A DNA stretch of 64,000 nucleotides from Bacteroidales bacterium (GCA_017626555.1 JAGAIM010000129.1:25163-89162); one strand, 5' to 3'. Positions 7,849 to 16,174 are shown, counted from the first letter of the stretch. Notes: generated by a model not told the origin, from the letters alone. A program made the numbers and translations.

Positions 7849-10250
7849 AGTATTGGTTGGAATTCAGAAGTAAGTGAGAGCCATTTGCCGGCCGATGTGG
7901 TCCAGACTTCCTTGTAGCAGGCGTTGTTGACTGCCGGCCAGTATGGAATGTCCTCATCCTGGTATGAGCGGATTCCTACCGGTATTTCACCGGTGATCTC
8001 TCCGCTTGAAAAACTGCTCATCGATGGATAATCATATCCTTCTCCATAAATGAGAGACTGTCCGAACGGATTCTTTCCGGTTGTCCAGTACAATTGTTCG
8101 GCAGCAATCTGCATCAGTTCCTCGTCGCTGAAATATCTGCCGCAGATGGCTGCTGCCTTGCCTGTGGACAGATGTATCGCTGTATTGCCGTTGAATATGC
8201 TGAGCCATACAGGGAAACGTTTCACATAATGCTTTCCATCGATGTATATTCCCTTTCTCACCTGCTCTATGTATCTTTCCTTTGCATCAGCAGGTGCGAA
8301 GATATAGAGTGATGAAAAATTGTCTTCATCCTGCCAGTCATCGATATGCCAGATGCCGCTCGGTACGAGTCCATACGGTTCGGTATATCGCATAAGCCCT
8401 TTCAGATATTCTCCGTACAGTTTCATCGATTCCTCCCATACGGGGCGGTCGGAATGCTCAGGCTGAGTTCTGCATAGAAGTTCCAGCGCCTGCATATAGA
8501 TCTGTTCGCGTGACTGGTGGGTGTAGTGCACGATCGATCTGTGATCCGTATCACGGTAGAACCAGCCTTTCATCCCGTTCGGCAGCGGTTCCTTGCGCTG
8601 GCATTCAATGGTGTATCTTATGTGCGAGACGGCAGCCTCTGCATATTCTTCTTTCCCTGTAAGCCTGTACAACTGACTGGCTGCCCAGGATATGGTGGCC
8701 ATATACTGGCTTTTCGAGGTGTTGTAACTATGTTCATACATAAACAGGAACCTGTCGAAGCCTTCTGCCAGGAACTTTTCCATTGCGAAGCCGAAGTCTG
8801 ATTCTGCGGCTCTCGTCAGAAGCCCTTTCATTGCAGGATCATCAGGAATGCTCATAGCGGCAAATGCCTCATATCCGGAAAGCAGGAAATTGTCAAATGC
8901 CAGATTCTGTTTCCTGACAGTGAAAATATCATCATCAGTACCTGTTTCCCCGTCAGTCCAGTGCAGGAGACCCATACTGCTTGCTCTCCATCCGTCACCG
9001 AATCTTGTCCTTAGCACAAACTCAAGTCCCCAGCGTGCTTCTTCGAGGAGCCTGGCTGCAAGAACCGGGTTGCTTTCCTTGGAGTTGAGATATGCTTCCA
9101 GAAGATTATATGTCACATCTCCAGTCTGAAGAGTCTGCTGCGAAAGATCTCCGGCATCGTGCCATCCGCCTCCGTATGAAATCCTCTTTCCGTTATGGAC
9201 TGCGAACATATCCTTGTGGCACTCGTCGTGTATGCCCGGTACTGCATATCCGCATCTTTGGCAGAATATGAAATTAAGAACTCTCCATTTGGAATCTTCC
9301 CAAACATAATCCGATATGCGGAATGGCTTTGATTCCAGACTTTCCGTTCTGATGATGTATTCACCTTGCTTTGAAAGTCCGCTGAAGTCGATGACCCCGT
9401 ATCTGCCTGAACTGCTTTCGGTTGTGAGTATTTTCCCTTTATAAACGACCTTCCCTTCCGTGTTCTCTATCCGGAACCTGCCGGTTGTCGTGCTGTTTAC
9501 TATTGCAGTTTTGCGGCTCTTCGGCAGATAGCCGGAATATGGCAGTATTATCCTGTCCTCGGAAGGCTCCCAGCCTTTCTGACTGTCTGGATTCTCTACC
9601 TTCTGCAGTCTGATGCCGCCTATAATGAATCTTGCTGTATCTCCGTATGTGGAACCTCCGCCTTTTATGGTGGTGTGTATGCTGATGCTTTCAGCAGATG
9701 TTCTTTCAATTTCGTCCAAAGAAAGTATGCAGGTGTTCCATTTCCTGTTTTCAAGATTCATCAGGTGTGACTCACTGTTGCTGACGGTAAGGTTCAGCCC
9801 TGTAACGTATGCTCCTTCGCAGTCCGGGTATATGTCCAGAACAATTCTGTTGAATCTGCTCAAATCCTTACCGTGCAGGCTGCAGACAGCCTTTGCGATG
9901 CCGTATGTTGCATAATCAGGGTCATCCGGCGATCCCGTGGCTCTGTTTCCCGGGTGGACAGGATGTTCTATGACAATCTTAAGTCCTTCTTTGTCTTCAA
10001 TGAAGCCCAGGCTTCCCATCCCTTCGAAACTCCAGTCTCCGGCTGATGCACCGAGCGGTTCGTCGTGCAATATCTTATCTTTGAGACAGTTGTCCTCAAA
10101 CGAATTGTCACGGCAAACAGGGAGCGGAGAGTGGATGAATCCGCTCTCTATGATCTGCTTCTGCAGATCCGGGCTTTCCGTCAGATATATCTGGGCGGAT
10201 GCTGCGGTGACAAGCAGAAGCGCAGAAAAGATGGTTGCGATTTTTTTCAT
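7845..10250 (-). CDS. GH9 family glycoside hydrolase (cellulase / exo-glucosaminidase family)
   Basis: An 801-residue exported enzyme (signal peptide ending TAASAQ). Residues about 60-215 form a sugar-binding-like beta domain and about 235-315 an Ig-like CelD_N domain (PYSGYLPKSRKTAIV...). The (alpha/alpha)6 GH9 domain follows: GGGWHDAGD (DAGD at 365-368, the catalytic base region), ARWGLEFVLRTRFGDGW, WTTGKNPFGQSLIYG, and ACYKEVW with Glu781 as the likely acid. GH9 includes endoglucanases but also exo-beta-glucosaminidases and chitobiose-cleaving enzymes of chitinolytic bacteria. The neighbourhood (GH18, NagB-like, ROK kinase) favours the latter, but this is inference. It starts 3 bp after one ThuA gene and overlaps the next by 4 bp, so the three are translated together. 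Confidence 0.88.
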   Translation of the reverse strand: MKKIATIFSALLLVTAASAQIYLTESPDLQKQIIESGFIHSPLPVCRDNSFEDNCLKDKILHDEPLGASAGDWSFEGMGSLGFIEDKEGLKIVIEHPVHPGNRATGSPDDPDYATYGIAKAVCSLHGKDLSRFNRIVLDIYPDCEGAYVTGLNLTVSNSESHLMNLENRKWNTCILSLDEIERTSAESISIHTTIKGGGSTYGDTARFIIGGIRLQKVENPDSQKGWEPSEDRIILPYSGYLPKSRKTAIVNSTTTGRFRIENTEGKVVYKGKILTTESSSGRYGVIDFSGLSKQGEYIIRTESLESKPFRISDYVWEDSKWRVLNFIFCQRCGYAVPGIHDECHKDMFAVHNGKRISYGGGWHDAGDLSQQTLQTGDVTYNLLEAYLNSKESNPVLAARLLEEARWGLEFVLRTRFGDGWRASSMGLLHWTDGETGTDDDIFTVRKQNLAFDNFLLSGYEAFAAMSIPDDPAMKGLLTRAAESDFGFAMEKFLAEGFDRFLFMYEHSYNTSKSQYMATISWAASQLYRLTGKEEYAEAAVSHIRYTIECQRKEPLPNGMKGWFYRDTDHRSIVHYTHQSREQIYMQALELLCRTQPEHSDRPVWEESMKLYGEYLKGLMRYTEPYGLVPSGIWHIDDWQDEDNFSSLYIFAPADAKERYIEQVRKGIYIDGKHYVKRFPVWLSIFNGNTAIHLSTGKAAAICGRYFSDEELMQIAAEQLYWTTGKNPFGQSLIYGEGYDYPSMSSFSSGEITGEIPVGIRSYQDEDIPYWPAVNNACYKEVWTTSAGKWLSLTSEFQPIL

Positions 10251-10253
10251 TGT

Positions 10254-11006
10254 TTATTTGTCCAATACCCAATCAATTGCGTTTGCGAACATTCTTGTGA
10301 AGTCAGGGTCATCCAGAAGTTTCGGACTATGTCCCATCTGGATGTATAGATTCCTGCCTTTGACCTTGTCGTTGCACCATACCACAGGATGGTCTCCCAT
10401 CTTTATGTCTGTCGGGGTTGTGTATGTGTCTTCATCGACTCTGGCAAGAACGTGCACATTGCCGCGAGGTGATATATCGTAGGTGTAGAATTCGTCGTCA
10501 GGGATGATAACGGTAGGGCTGACCCCTTGCATAACAGGGTGTTCCGGATCTTCTACAATCATAGTTCCGTCGGTCAGTTCCTCGATGTAGTTCGTATAGG
10601 TTATGCCTCCCAAAAGCCGCTGGAACCATTTCCATATCGGATATCCTTCTCGGAATTCCCCGATAAGAGTGGCGTGGTGGAAACCGATCCATCCGCCTTT
10701 GCCTTCCTCAATGTATTCCTGAAAAGCCTTCTGCCCTTCTTCCGACCATCCGAACGGAGGATAGTCTAGTTGGATGATTGCATCAAATCTTTCCAGAAAA
10801 TCTTTTGTTATCGGAGCGGCTGTGTTGATCTCTGTGATGGTATAGCCGTTTTCCGCACCTTCGTCAGCCAGCCATTGGAGGGCTGCGTCAGTGAAAGGAC
10901 CGTGTTGTCCGCCTCTTTCTGTGAGTACGAGTATTTCGTTCTGCTTTGGTGTGCAGGAGGCTGCCAAAACTGTAACAAGCGCTGCAAGAATCTGTAATGC
11001 TTTCAT
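10254..11006 (-). CDS. ThuA-like lipoprotein 2
   Basis: The start chosen is the ATG at 11006 (MKALQILAALVTVLAASC), giving 250 residues with a lipoprotein Cys at 18. Reading further upstream would give a long non-homologous extension overlapping the MFS gene. ThuA-like features are clear: ILVLTERGGQHGPFTDAALQ near the start, AIIQLDYPPFGW, GGWIGFHHAT, WFQRLLGG, DEFYTYDISPRGN and VVWCNDKVKGRNLYIQMGHS at the end. It aligns end to end with ThuA-like lipoprotein 1 in motif order, but the sequences are clearly diverged, so this is an old duplication or separate recruitment. It sits 2 bp downstream of the MFS transporter and 3 bp upstream of GH9. The reaction is unknown; a role in handling amino sugars released by GH9/GH18 is inferred only from position. 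Confidence 0.8.
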   Translation of the reverse strand: MKALQILAALVTVLAASCTPKQNEILVLTERGGQHGPFTDAALQWLADEGAENGYTITEINTAAPITKDFLERFDAIIQLDYPPFGWSEEGQKAFQEYIEEGKGGWIGFHHATLIGEFREGYPIWKWFQRLLGGITYTNYIEELTDGTMIVEDPEHPVMQGVSPTVIIPDDEFYTYDISPRGNVHVLARVDEDTYTTPTDIKMGDHPVVWCNDKVKGRNLYIQMGHSPKLLDDPDFTRMFANAIDWVLDK

Positions 11007-11008
11007 AA

Positions 11009-12262
11009 TCAGTCTGCTGTTTGACGTATTTTTGAACCTATGAGTGCGTAGAAGAGCATAAAGAGTTCTCCGAAGAGTACAATGAACCAGGAGTATCTCC
11101 ATATTCCTGCTGCGTCTGCAATCATTCCCTGAAGAAGCGGAAGTATGGCACCTCCGACTACTCCGATCATAAATACTCCGGATGCTATGGATGTATATTT
11201 GCCTAATCTGGCTGTGGCAAGTGTGAATATCGCTCCCCACATTATAGAGTGGAACAGACCTGCTGCAGCAAGTATCCACGGATTGTCCATTATCATTGCA
11301 GCAATGACCAGTACCGATGCTGACACAGTAGTAATGATCAACTGGGTTTTTGGGGAAATTCTGCTGAGCGAACTGCCGATGCTTCGTCCCACCAGCATTC
11401 CGCCCCAATATACGGTGGCCAGAAGGGCTGGTGATGCAAGTCCTTTTTCTATGGCGTACAGGTTGATGTTTCCTCCTATGCAGACTTCTACACCGACATA
11501 GAAGAATATTGCAATCACTCCGAGAGTCAGATGGCTGAAGGACCAGACGCTCTTTTCCGGCTTTTCATTGCCTTCATTTCTTGTTCCTTCGATGTCAGGA
11601 AGAGAAAATCTTGAAAGGAGGGCAAGCAGGATAAGGATAACGGCTGTCAGTGCCAGAAACGGAACCATTATCTGGTTGATGTTGACATCTTCGGCAGCAA
11701 CTCCACCGAATACGATTCCAGTGACGAAATAAGGTGCTACGGTAGTTCCTATTGAATTGGCTGTACCGCCGATTGCCAGACGCTGTATGGATTGCGTTCC
11801 TTTGATGGAGCAGGCTGAAAGGTAAGGGTTTATGACCACTTGAAGAATCGTTGCCGATGCTCCGGTCACAAATGATCCGAGAAGAAATATTATGAAGCCG
11901 ATATGAAGGCTTATCTTTCCGATATGCAGAATGGCTTGAGGATAACGTACTGTCACCCACGAAGATATGAAAAACATCGCGAGTCCTGCAGCCATTACCA
12001 TAAGACCTCTGAGGAGAGTGCCTTTATAGCCGTGGTTGTTTACCCATCTCGAGCCTATAGGCCCGCTGAGAGGGTAGGCCAGAAACCAGGAGAAGGTTAT
12101 CAATGTGGCGAATGTGTTCTGCAGAGAGCCGGCGTCGGCCAGGAAAGCCTCTTTGAGCGGCCCCTGGAACTGCGTATTGGCCGTCGTGAGGAATCCTACT
12201 ATCAGGAACAGGAATACCATTGCCAGAAACGGTCCTGTGTAATTCTGTTGCTTAGTGTTCAT
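11009..12262 (-). CDS. MFS sugar transporter, FHS (FucP/GluP/NagP-like) family
   Basis: A 417-residue, 12-helix inner-membrane protein. The ATG at 12262 (MNTKQQNYTGPF) is preferred over an upstream in-frame extension that would run into the nagB-like gene. The start of TM1 and TM2 (IVGFLTTANTQFQGPLKEAF, FSWFLAYPLSGPIGSR) and NPYLSACSIKG followed by a GGTANSIG segment are typical of proton-coupled FHS sugar symporters. In Bacteroidetes and marine proteobacteria NagP-like members import GlcNAc. Here it lies between a NagB-like gene (23 bp upstream) and ThuA-like lipoprotein 2 (2 bp downstream), so GlcNAc or GlcN uptake from the periplasm is the likely job. The exact sugar cannot be read from sequence. 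Confidence 0.85.
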   Translation of the reverse strand: MNTKQQNYTGPFLAMVFLFLIVGFLTTANTQFQGPLKEAFLADAGSLQNTFATLITFSWFLAYPLSGPIGSRWVNNHGYKGTLLRGLMVMAAGLAMFFISSWVTVRYPQAILHIGKISLHIGFIIFLLGSFVTGASATILQVVINPYLSACSIKGTQSIQRLAIGGTANSIGTTVAPYFVTGIVFGGVAAEDVNINQIMVPFLALTAVILILLALLSRFSLPDIEGTRNEGNEKPEKSVWSFSHLTLGVIAIFFYVGVEVCIGGNINLYAIEKGLASPALLATVYWGGMLVGRSIGSSLSRISPKTQLIITTVSASVLVIAAMIMDNPWILAAAGLFHSIMWGAIFTLATARLGKYTSIASGVFMIGVVGGAILPLLQGMIADAAGIWRYSWFIVLFGELFMLFYALIGSKIRQTAD

Positions 12263-12285
12263 ATTTATGTGTTTAATGTCTATTG

Positions 12286-13011
12286 TTACAGTTCTGCCGC
12301 TGCAGCCTTGTCGAGAAGATATTCGCAATCCGGATGCAATCTGAGAATACTTGCCGGATGGGCTTCAGTCAGAGGCCCTCTCAGCATTTTCTTCACCGAT
12401 TCCGCTTTGTTGGCACCTTTGGCCACTAGTATGATCTTTCGAGCCTGCATAATGTCTTTCAGTCCGAGCGTGACACCTCCGAGCATCACTTCCTGCGGGG
12501 TCTGCGTCTCACGCCTTATTCTTTCTTCCAGTTCTTCGTTCATCTTCGTTACCCAGGCTGAAGAGTCGAAAGATGTTCCAGGCTGGTTGAAACCCAGATG
12601 CCCGTTCTCTCCCAGACCAAGAATCAGGAGGTCTATTCCGCCTCTTCTGCCGAGTTCTTCAAGAAACTCTTTGCAAGCCTTGTCGAAGTCATCGGATATG
12701 GTCGGAAGCATAATGAAGTTCTCTTCCTTTATATCGATGTCCTTGACTATTTCGTTCCAGAGCATAGTGTAGCAGGCTCCGGAATATTCCCTAGGCACAT
12801 TCACAACTTCATCCACTCCTGTTATTGTAAGTCTTGAAGTGTCAAAAGAAGAAGCCTTGCAGATTTCCGCTACCCTTCTATGCATATTTCCGGTAGTCCT
12901 TCCTGTAGAAAGACATATTACGGAATCCTTCTTGGAGACCATCTGGTTCACTATTCTCCAAGCAGCAGTTTCATCAAATATCTGCTCGTTGTCAACTATG
13001 GTTATTTTCAT
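12286..13011 (-). CDS. nagB: NagB-like glucosamine-6-phosphate deaminase family protein with altered active-site residue
   Basis: A 241-residue cytoplasmic protein of the NagB/phosphogluconolactonase fold. Visible motifs are LSTGRTTGNMHRRV (phosphate loop, about 35-48), VDEVVNVP (Asp67, matching the catalytic Asp of NagB) and GLGENGHLGFNQPG (about 132-145, with His138). NagB converts GlcN-6-P to Fru-6-P and ammonia. In typical NagB the last motif reads FNEP with a catalytic-relay Glu; here it is FNQP (codon CAG), and the position equivalent to E. coli Asp141 is Asn136. Asn there is, as I recall, common in shorter NagB proteins, but the Glu-to-Gln change is unusual and may alter activity or substrate. 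It lies 3 bp downstream of the ROK kinase gene and upstream of the sugar transporter. No nagA is in the window. Confidence 0.85.
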   Translation of the reverse strand: MKITIVDNEQIFDETAAWRIVNQMVSKKDSVICLSTGRTTGNMHRRVAEICKASSFDTSRLTITGVDEVVNVPREYSGACYTMLWNEIVKDIDIKEENFIMLPTISDDFDKACKEFLEELGRRGGIDLLILGLGENGHLGFNQPGTSFDSSAWVTKMNEELEERIRRETQTPQEVMLGGVTLGLKDIMQARKIILVAKGANKAESVKKMLRGPLTEAHPASILRLHPDCEYLLDKAAAAEL

Positions 13012-13014
13012 AAT

Positions 13015-13956
13015 TTACATATTCATTGCAACGGCGCACGCTCCAAGCAGGCCGATAAATTCAGGATTAAGTTTTGTGAGCACGACTCCGTTTGTGACAA
13101 AGCGCATAGTGGAAGGATGCAGCCTTTTGAGAATATTTTCAAACATATACTCTTCTGCAACTACTCCTCCACCCAAAACTACCGTATCTGGATCTGTGAT
13201 TCTCACCATATTCATAATGAGGTTTGCTATGCCGTCTGCAGCATTGTCAGTCAGCACTTTGCACAGAGGATCACCACTCTGGCACAGTCTGATGACATCC
13301 TGAACGCTGACCCTGCCTTTCATTTCAGATGGGATCTCAAGAGAAGTCTTATAATCCTTGCACAAAAGTCTTGCACATCTGTCTATTCCGGCTCCGGAAG
13401 ATATGCTTTCGACACAGTCATATCTGCCGCATACGCATTTTACGCCAAGGTTGATCCCGACTCTTGTGTGGCCTGCTTCCCCGGCATTGAAATGGCTTCC
13501 GCGGATCTGTCTTCCGTTTACGACCGTGCCGACGGCTATGCCTGTTCCTACATTTATATATACGAAATTCTTTGAGAACTGGCCGACACCCCAGACGCGC
13601 TCCGCTCTTGTCGCGCTTTTGACATCATTGTCGATACGGCAAGGTATTCCGTAGATTTCGCTCAGTTCCTTTGCCAGAGCGATAGGTTGTGTCCTGTGAG
13701 GATCGATCTGATGCCATATACCGGCTCCGGGATCGACTCTTCCGATAAGTCCGACGCCCATAGCCACAGGCTTGTCCGATGCCCAGCCAACAGTCTTTAT
13801 GTAGTCATCAAGAGATACCTTGATGATTTCAAGTGCTGCCTGCTGATTGAAGAATCCCGAAGCATATTTCTTATACTTCAGAATATTCCCGTGTGTGTCA
13901 ACTTCGCCTATCAGAAGTTTTGTGCCGCCAAGATCCAGACCAAGGTAAGTTTCCAT
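13015..13956 (-). CDS. ROK family sugar kinase (glucokinase / N-acetylglucosamine or glucosamine kinase)
   Basis: The ATG at 13956 (METYLGLDLGGTK) gives 313 residues and starts right at the ATPase-fold motif; a longer frame upstream adds sequence unlike the family. DLGGTK (8-13) binds phosphate. IDND (108-111) holds the catalytic Asp111. GTGIAVG is the second phosphate loop, and EAGH (160-163) with CVCGRYDC (174-181) forms the His/Cys3 zinc site of ROK kinases. No N-terminal helix-turn-helix is present, so it is an enzyme, not a NagC-type repressor. ROK kinases phosphorylate glucose, GlcNAc, ManNAc or GlcN at O6. As first gene of the operon feeding the NagB-like protein, GlcNAc or GlcN kinase is most likely. 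A TAAATTTG promoter element lies 24 bp upstream. Confidence 0.88.
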   Translation of the reverse strand: METYLGLDLGGTKLLIGEVDTHGNILKYKKYASGFFNQQAALEIIKVSLDDYIKTVGWASDKPVAMGVGLIGRVDPGAGIWHQIDPHRTQPIALAKELSEIYGIPCRIDNDVKSATRAERVWGVGQFSKNFVYINVGTGIAVGTVVNGRQIRGSHFNAGEAGHTRVGINLGVKCVCGRYDCVESISSGAGIDRCARLLCKDYKTSLEIPSEMKGRVSVQDVIRLCQSGDPLCKVLTDNAADGIANLIMNMVRITDPDTVVLGGGVVAEEYMFENILKRLHPSTMRFVTNGVVLTKLNPEFIGLLGACAVAMNM

Positions 13957-13979
13957 AGAGTTCGATTTTTGGTACGGAA

Positions 13980-13987
13980 CAAATTTA
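13980..13987 (-). promoter_or_regulatory. Candidate -7 element for the ROK-led operon
   Basis: TAAATTTG on the minus strand fits TAnnTTTG and would place transcription start about 17 nt before the ROK kinase ATG. No convincing -33 TTG is found at 19 nt, so confidence is limited. Confidence 0.4.
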
Positions 13988-14063
13988 ATATCTGTATGGC
14001 CTTTCCGAGGTTTAAAAAATGACTGAAAAGGTTTGAATCCTTGTAAAATGGGGTTATGAACAA

Positions 14064-14095
14064 GAAAAGCATCCCCCTGACGGAGGATGCTTTTC
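14064..14095 (-). terminator. Hairpin terminator after the DUF456 gene
   Basis: GAAAAGCATCC (14064-14074) pairs perfectly with GGATGCTTTTC (14085-14095) around a 10-nt loop. On the minus strand it starts 18 bp past the DUF456 stop codon and the 3' arm ends in a U-rich stretch. It separates the housekeeping pair from the GlcNAc operon. Confidence 0.7.
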
Positions 14096-14113
14096 CTGGA
14101 ATTTGTGCAATTT

Positions 14114-14587
14114 TTACATATACACAATTATTTTCCACATAATCAGGCAGGCTACTATGGTCTTGAGGCCGGTTCCTGTGATGAAGCCGAGGAATGAGCC
14201 CACGGCTGCCTTCAATGCCTGGGAGAAACCTTTGCGGCTGTAGTACCATTCAGCCAGCAATGCTCCGAGGAAAGAACCGAGAATCATACCTATAGGAGTG
14301 AAAATGATGCCGAGGATGAGGCCGGCCATTGCGCCACGTTCAGCATATTTGCTTCCTCCTGTCACCTTTGTGAACCACATCGGCACCACATAATCAACTA
14401 TAGAGACAATAGCTACCACGACACCCCAGATGATGAGTGTCTTGAGCTGCATATCTTCCGGTCCCCATATATAAAGGATCAGAAGACCGATCCAACTGAC
14501 CGGTGTGCCGGGGAGTCCCGGCAGGATGCTGCCAGCGATGCCGATGATGCCGGCCAGAATCGCCAATATTGAAATCAGTATATCCAT
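14114..14587 (-). CDS. DUF456 family small membrane protein
   Basis: A 157-residue, very hydrophobic protein with four to five predicted membrane segments. It starts MDILISILAILAGIIGIAGS, followed by the short motif LPGLPGTPVSWIGLLILY. The middle and C-terminal parts carry repeated small-residue helices (GLILGIIFTPIGMILGSFLG, AAVGSFLGFITGTGLK), which are the glycine-zipper-rich signature of DUF456 proteins. The function of the family is unknown. It is encoded 18 bp downstream of the 101-bp structured repeat that follows the aminopeptidase gene, on the same strand, and is followed by a good terminator. Two-gene transcription with the aminopeptidase is plausible, with the repeat in the intercistronic RNA. 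Confidence 0.8.
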   Translation of the reverse strand: MDILISILAILAGIIGIAGSILPGLPGTPVSWIGLLILYIWGPEDMQLKTLIIWGVVVAIVSIVDYVVPMWFTKVTGGSKYAERGAMAGLILGIIFTPIGMILGSFLGALLAEWYYSRKGFSQALKAAVGSFLGFITGTGLKTIVACLIMWKIIVYM

Positions 14588-14605
14588 AGCTTTGTATTGT
14601 TGCCG

Positions 14606-14706
14606 TTGAAATCAGGACTATGCAAGGAGAAGACGTGCCACCCCCGGCTAGGGGTGCCTCCCATCAGGGAGGCGGGGGTCTTCGGATTGCATAGTCCTGA
14701 TTTCAA
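14606..14706. repeat. 101-bp structured inverted-repeat element
   Basis: Two perfect 20-bp arms, TTGAAATCAGGACTATGCAA (14606-14625) and its reverse complement (14687-14706), enclose 61 bp. Inside, GAAGAC/GTCTTC (14629-14634 with 14678-14683) continues the stem after a 3-nt internal loop on each side. Two hairpins follow: CACCCC/GGGGTG (14639-14656) and GCCTCCC/GGGAGGC with loop ATCA (14656-14673). ACCCCC could alternatively pair with GGGGGT near the base. The whole would fold as a three-way junction in RNA or a cruciform in DNA. It begins directly after the stop codon of the aminopeptidase gene and ends 18 bp before the DUF456 start. No coding frame or transposase is inside. A non-autonomous mobile element (MITE/REP-like) or a structured RNA element are the options. 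Confidence 0.75.
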
Positions 14707-16143
14707 CTATTCATTTGCCATAATGTTTTCTATATCAGATGATTTGATCGGCAGACGCTGAGGGCCGAGACGGCGTGCTCCGTCGGCTGTCACAAGGATG
14801 TCGTCCTCAAGGCGGATGCCACCGAAGTCGTAGTAGCCGGCGAGTTTTTCGTAATTCACAAATCCCTTGTCGGTGCCTTCTCTCTTCCATTGCTCGATGA
14901 GCGCCGGAATGAAGTATATGCCCGGCTCGTCGCTGATCACGTGTCCAGGCTTGAGGTCGCGGGCCATACGCAGATTGCCCATTCCCAGAAGAGGGGAGCG
15001 CTTGCGTTCATCTCCATAGCCTACATAATTTTCGCCCAGATCCTCCATATCGTGCACGTCAAGTCCCATATTGTGTCCAAGACCGTGAGGCATAAACAGA
15101 CCTGAAATGCCGCAGGCTACCATCTCGTCCACGTCTCCACGGACAAAGTCCAGAGCCTTCAGTTGCTCCAGCATATATCTTACGGTCGCGCAATGCACAT
15201 CCCAGTACGATGTTCCTGGCTTGGTGAGGCTGAATGCGACTTCGTTGGCCTGCTCCACGATGTCGTAGATCTCACGCTGCTTGGTTGTGAACTTTCCGCT
15301 GCAAGGATATGTGCGGGTGAAGTCGGAAGCATAGTGCGTATTGCTTTCGGCACCTGCATCAACAACGAGAAGACGACCCGGAGTAATTATCTGATGGTGA
15401 CTGTGATTGTGGAGAGTCTCACCGTTCTGGGAGAGGATTGTCGTAAATGACACTCCCCATCCCTTTGACAGAGTGACACCTTCCATCCGTCCTACAATCT
15501 CCTGCTCGAGGACTCCAGGCTTGCAGCCTCTGCGGGCTTCAGTATGCATCAGATAGCCGATCTCGCAGGCCTTGTCGATCTCATCGATTTCGCATTGCTC
15601 CTTGATCAGACGCATAGCCACGACAGCCTTGACGAGTTCTTCAGAAGCGCCACCGGCTGCAACTGGAGCCACTTTGCGCACAGCAGCATTCGGTTTGCCT
15701 GTCAATTCGGCAAGTTTCATCTGATTGTAATACCTTGCAGGCGGAAGGAAATGCACCTGACGGCCGGCAGCAACGGCATTTGTCACTGCCTTGTCAAACT
15801 CATCCAGAGGGAGGGTTCTGGAACATCCTATTGCCTCACCTTTTGATGCGACAGTAGGTTGAGGCCCCATCCAGATGATGTCGTCGATATCCACATCATT
15901 GCCGTAAAGGCATTCATCACCGCTGTCAAGGTCAAGCACTGCTGCAAACCAAGGCTCATCGATGCCCCAGTAATAGATGAAACTGCTGTCCTGACGGAAT
16001 TTGTAGTCGTTGCCGCGGTAGTTGGTCGGAGCATCTACGTTTCCGAGGAATATTGCGATGCCTCTGTTTCCCTCTACGGTTCTGGACGCCATCTGCTCCA
16101 GCAGAACGCGGCGTCGGTTTATGTAAACATTCGCTTCAAACAT
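14707..16143 (-). CDS. pepP: Aminopeptidase P family protein (Xaa-Pro aminopeptidase, M24B)
   Basis: A 478-residue cytoplasmic metallopeptidase that removes N-terminal residues preceding proline. The N-terminal creatinase-like domain (about 1-170) includes FLGNVDAPTNYRGNDYKFRQDSSFIYYWG, the usual start of aminopeptidase P. The pita-bread domain carries the five metal ligands in order: VVDAGAESNTHYASDFTRTYP (two Asp), HGLGHNMGLDVHD (His), ISDEPGIYF (Glu) and GGIRLEDDILV (Glu). All are intact and the length is normal for the family. It has its own -7 element upstream and is divergent in function from the flanking sugar loci, so it looks like an ancestral housekeeping gene. The start ATG at 16143 is the only good one. 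Confidence 0.93.
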   Translation of the reverse strand: MFEANVYINRRRVLLEQMASRTVEGNRGIAIFLGNVDAPTNYRGNDYKFRQDSSFIYYWGIDEPWFAAVLDLDSGDECLYGNDVDIDDIIWMGPQPTVASKGEAIGCSRTLPLDEFDKAVTNAVAAGRQVHFLPPARYYNQMKLAELTGKPNAAVRKVAPVAAGGASEELVKAVVAMRLIKEQCEIDEIDKACEIGYLMHTEARRGCKPGVLEQEIVGRMEGVTLSKGWGVSFTTILSQNGETLHNHSHHQIITPGRLLVVDAGAESNTHYASDFTRTYPCSGKFTTKQREIYDIVEQANEVAFSLTKPGTSYWDVHCATVRYMLEQLKALDFVRGDVDEMVACGISGLFMPHGLGHNMGLDVHDMEDLGENYVGYGDERKRSPLLGMGNLRMARDLKPGHVISDEPGIYFIPALIEQWKREGTDKGFVNYEKLAGYYDFGGIRLEDDILVTADGARRLGPQRLPIKSSDIENIMANE

Positions 16144-16174
16144 ATTTTAACCCTGATTATTCATACGTATTTTT

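Noticed and set aside
11007-11408. N-terminal extension of ThuA-like lipoprotein 2 to 11408
   Set aside because: The extra 134 residues are antisense-like frame inside the MFS gene and would bury the lipoprotein signal that starts at 11006.
13957-14127. Extension of the ROK kinase to 14127
   Set aside because: It would run through the terminator hairpin and a promoter; the family motif DLGGTK starts eight residues after the ATG at 13956.
14606-14706. tRNA or known riboswitch in the structured repeat
   Set aside because: The folded shape has three stems, but no tRNA arm sequences, anticodon loop or conserved riboswitch motif is recognisable.
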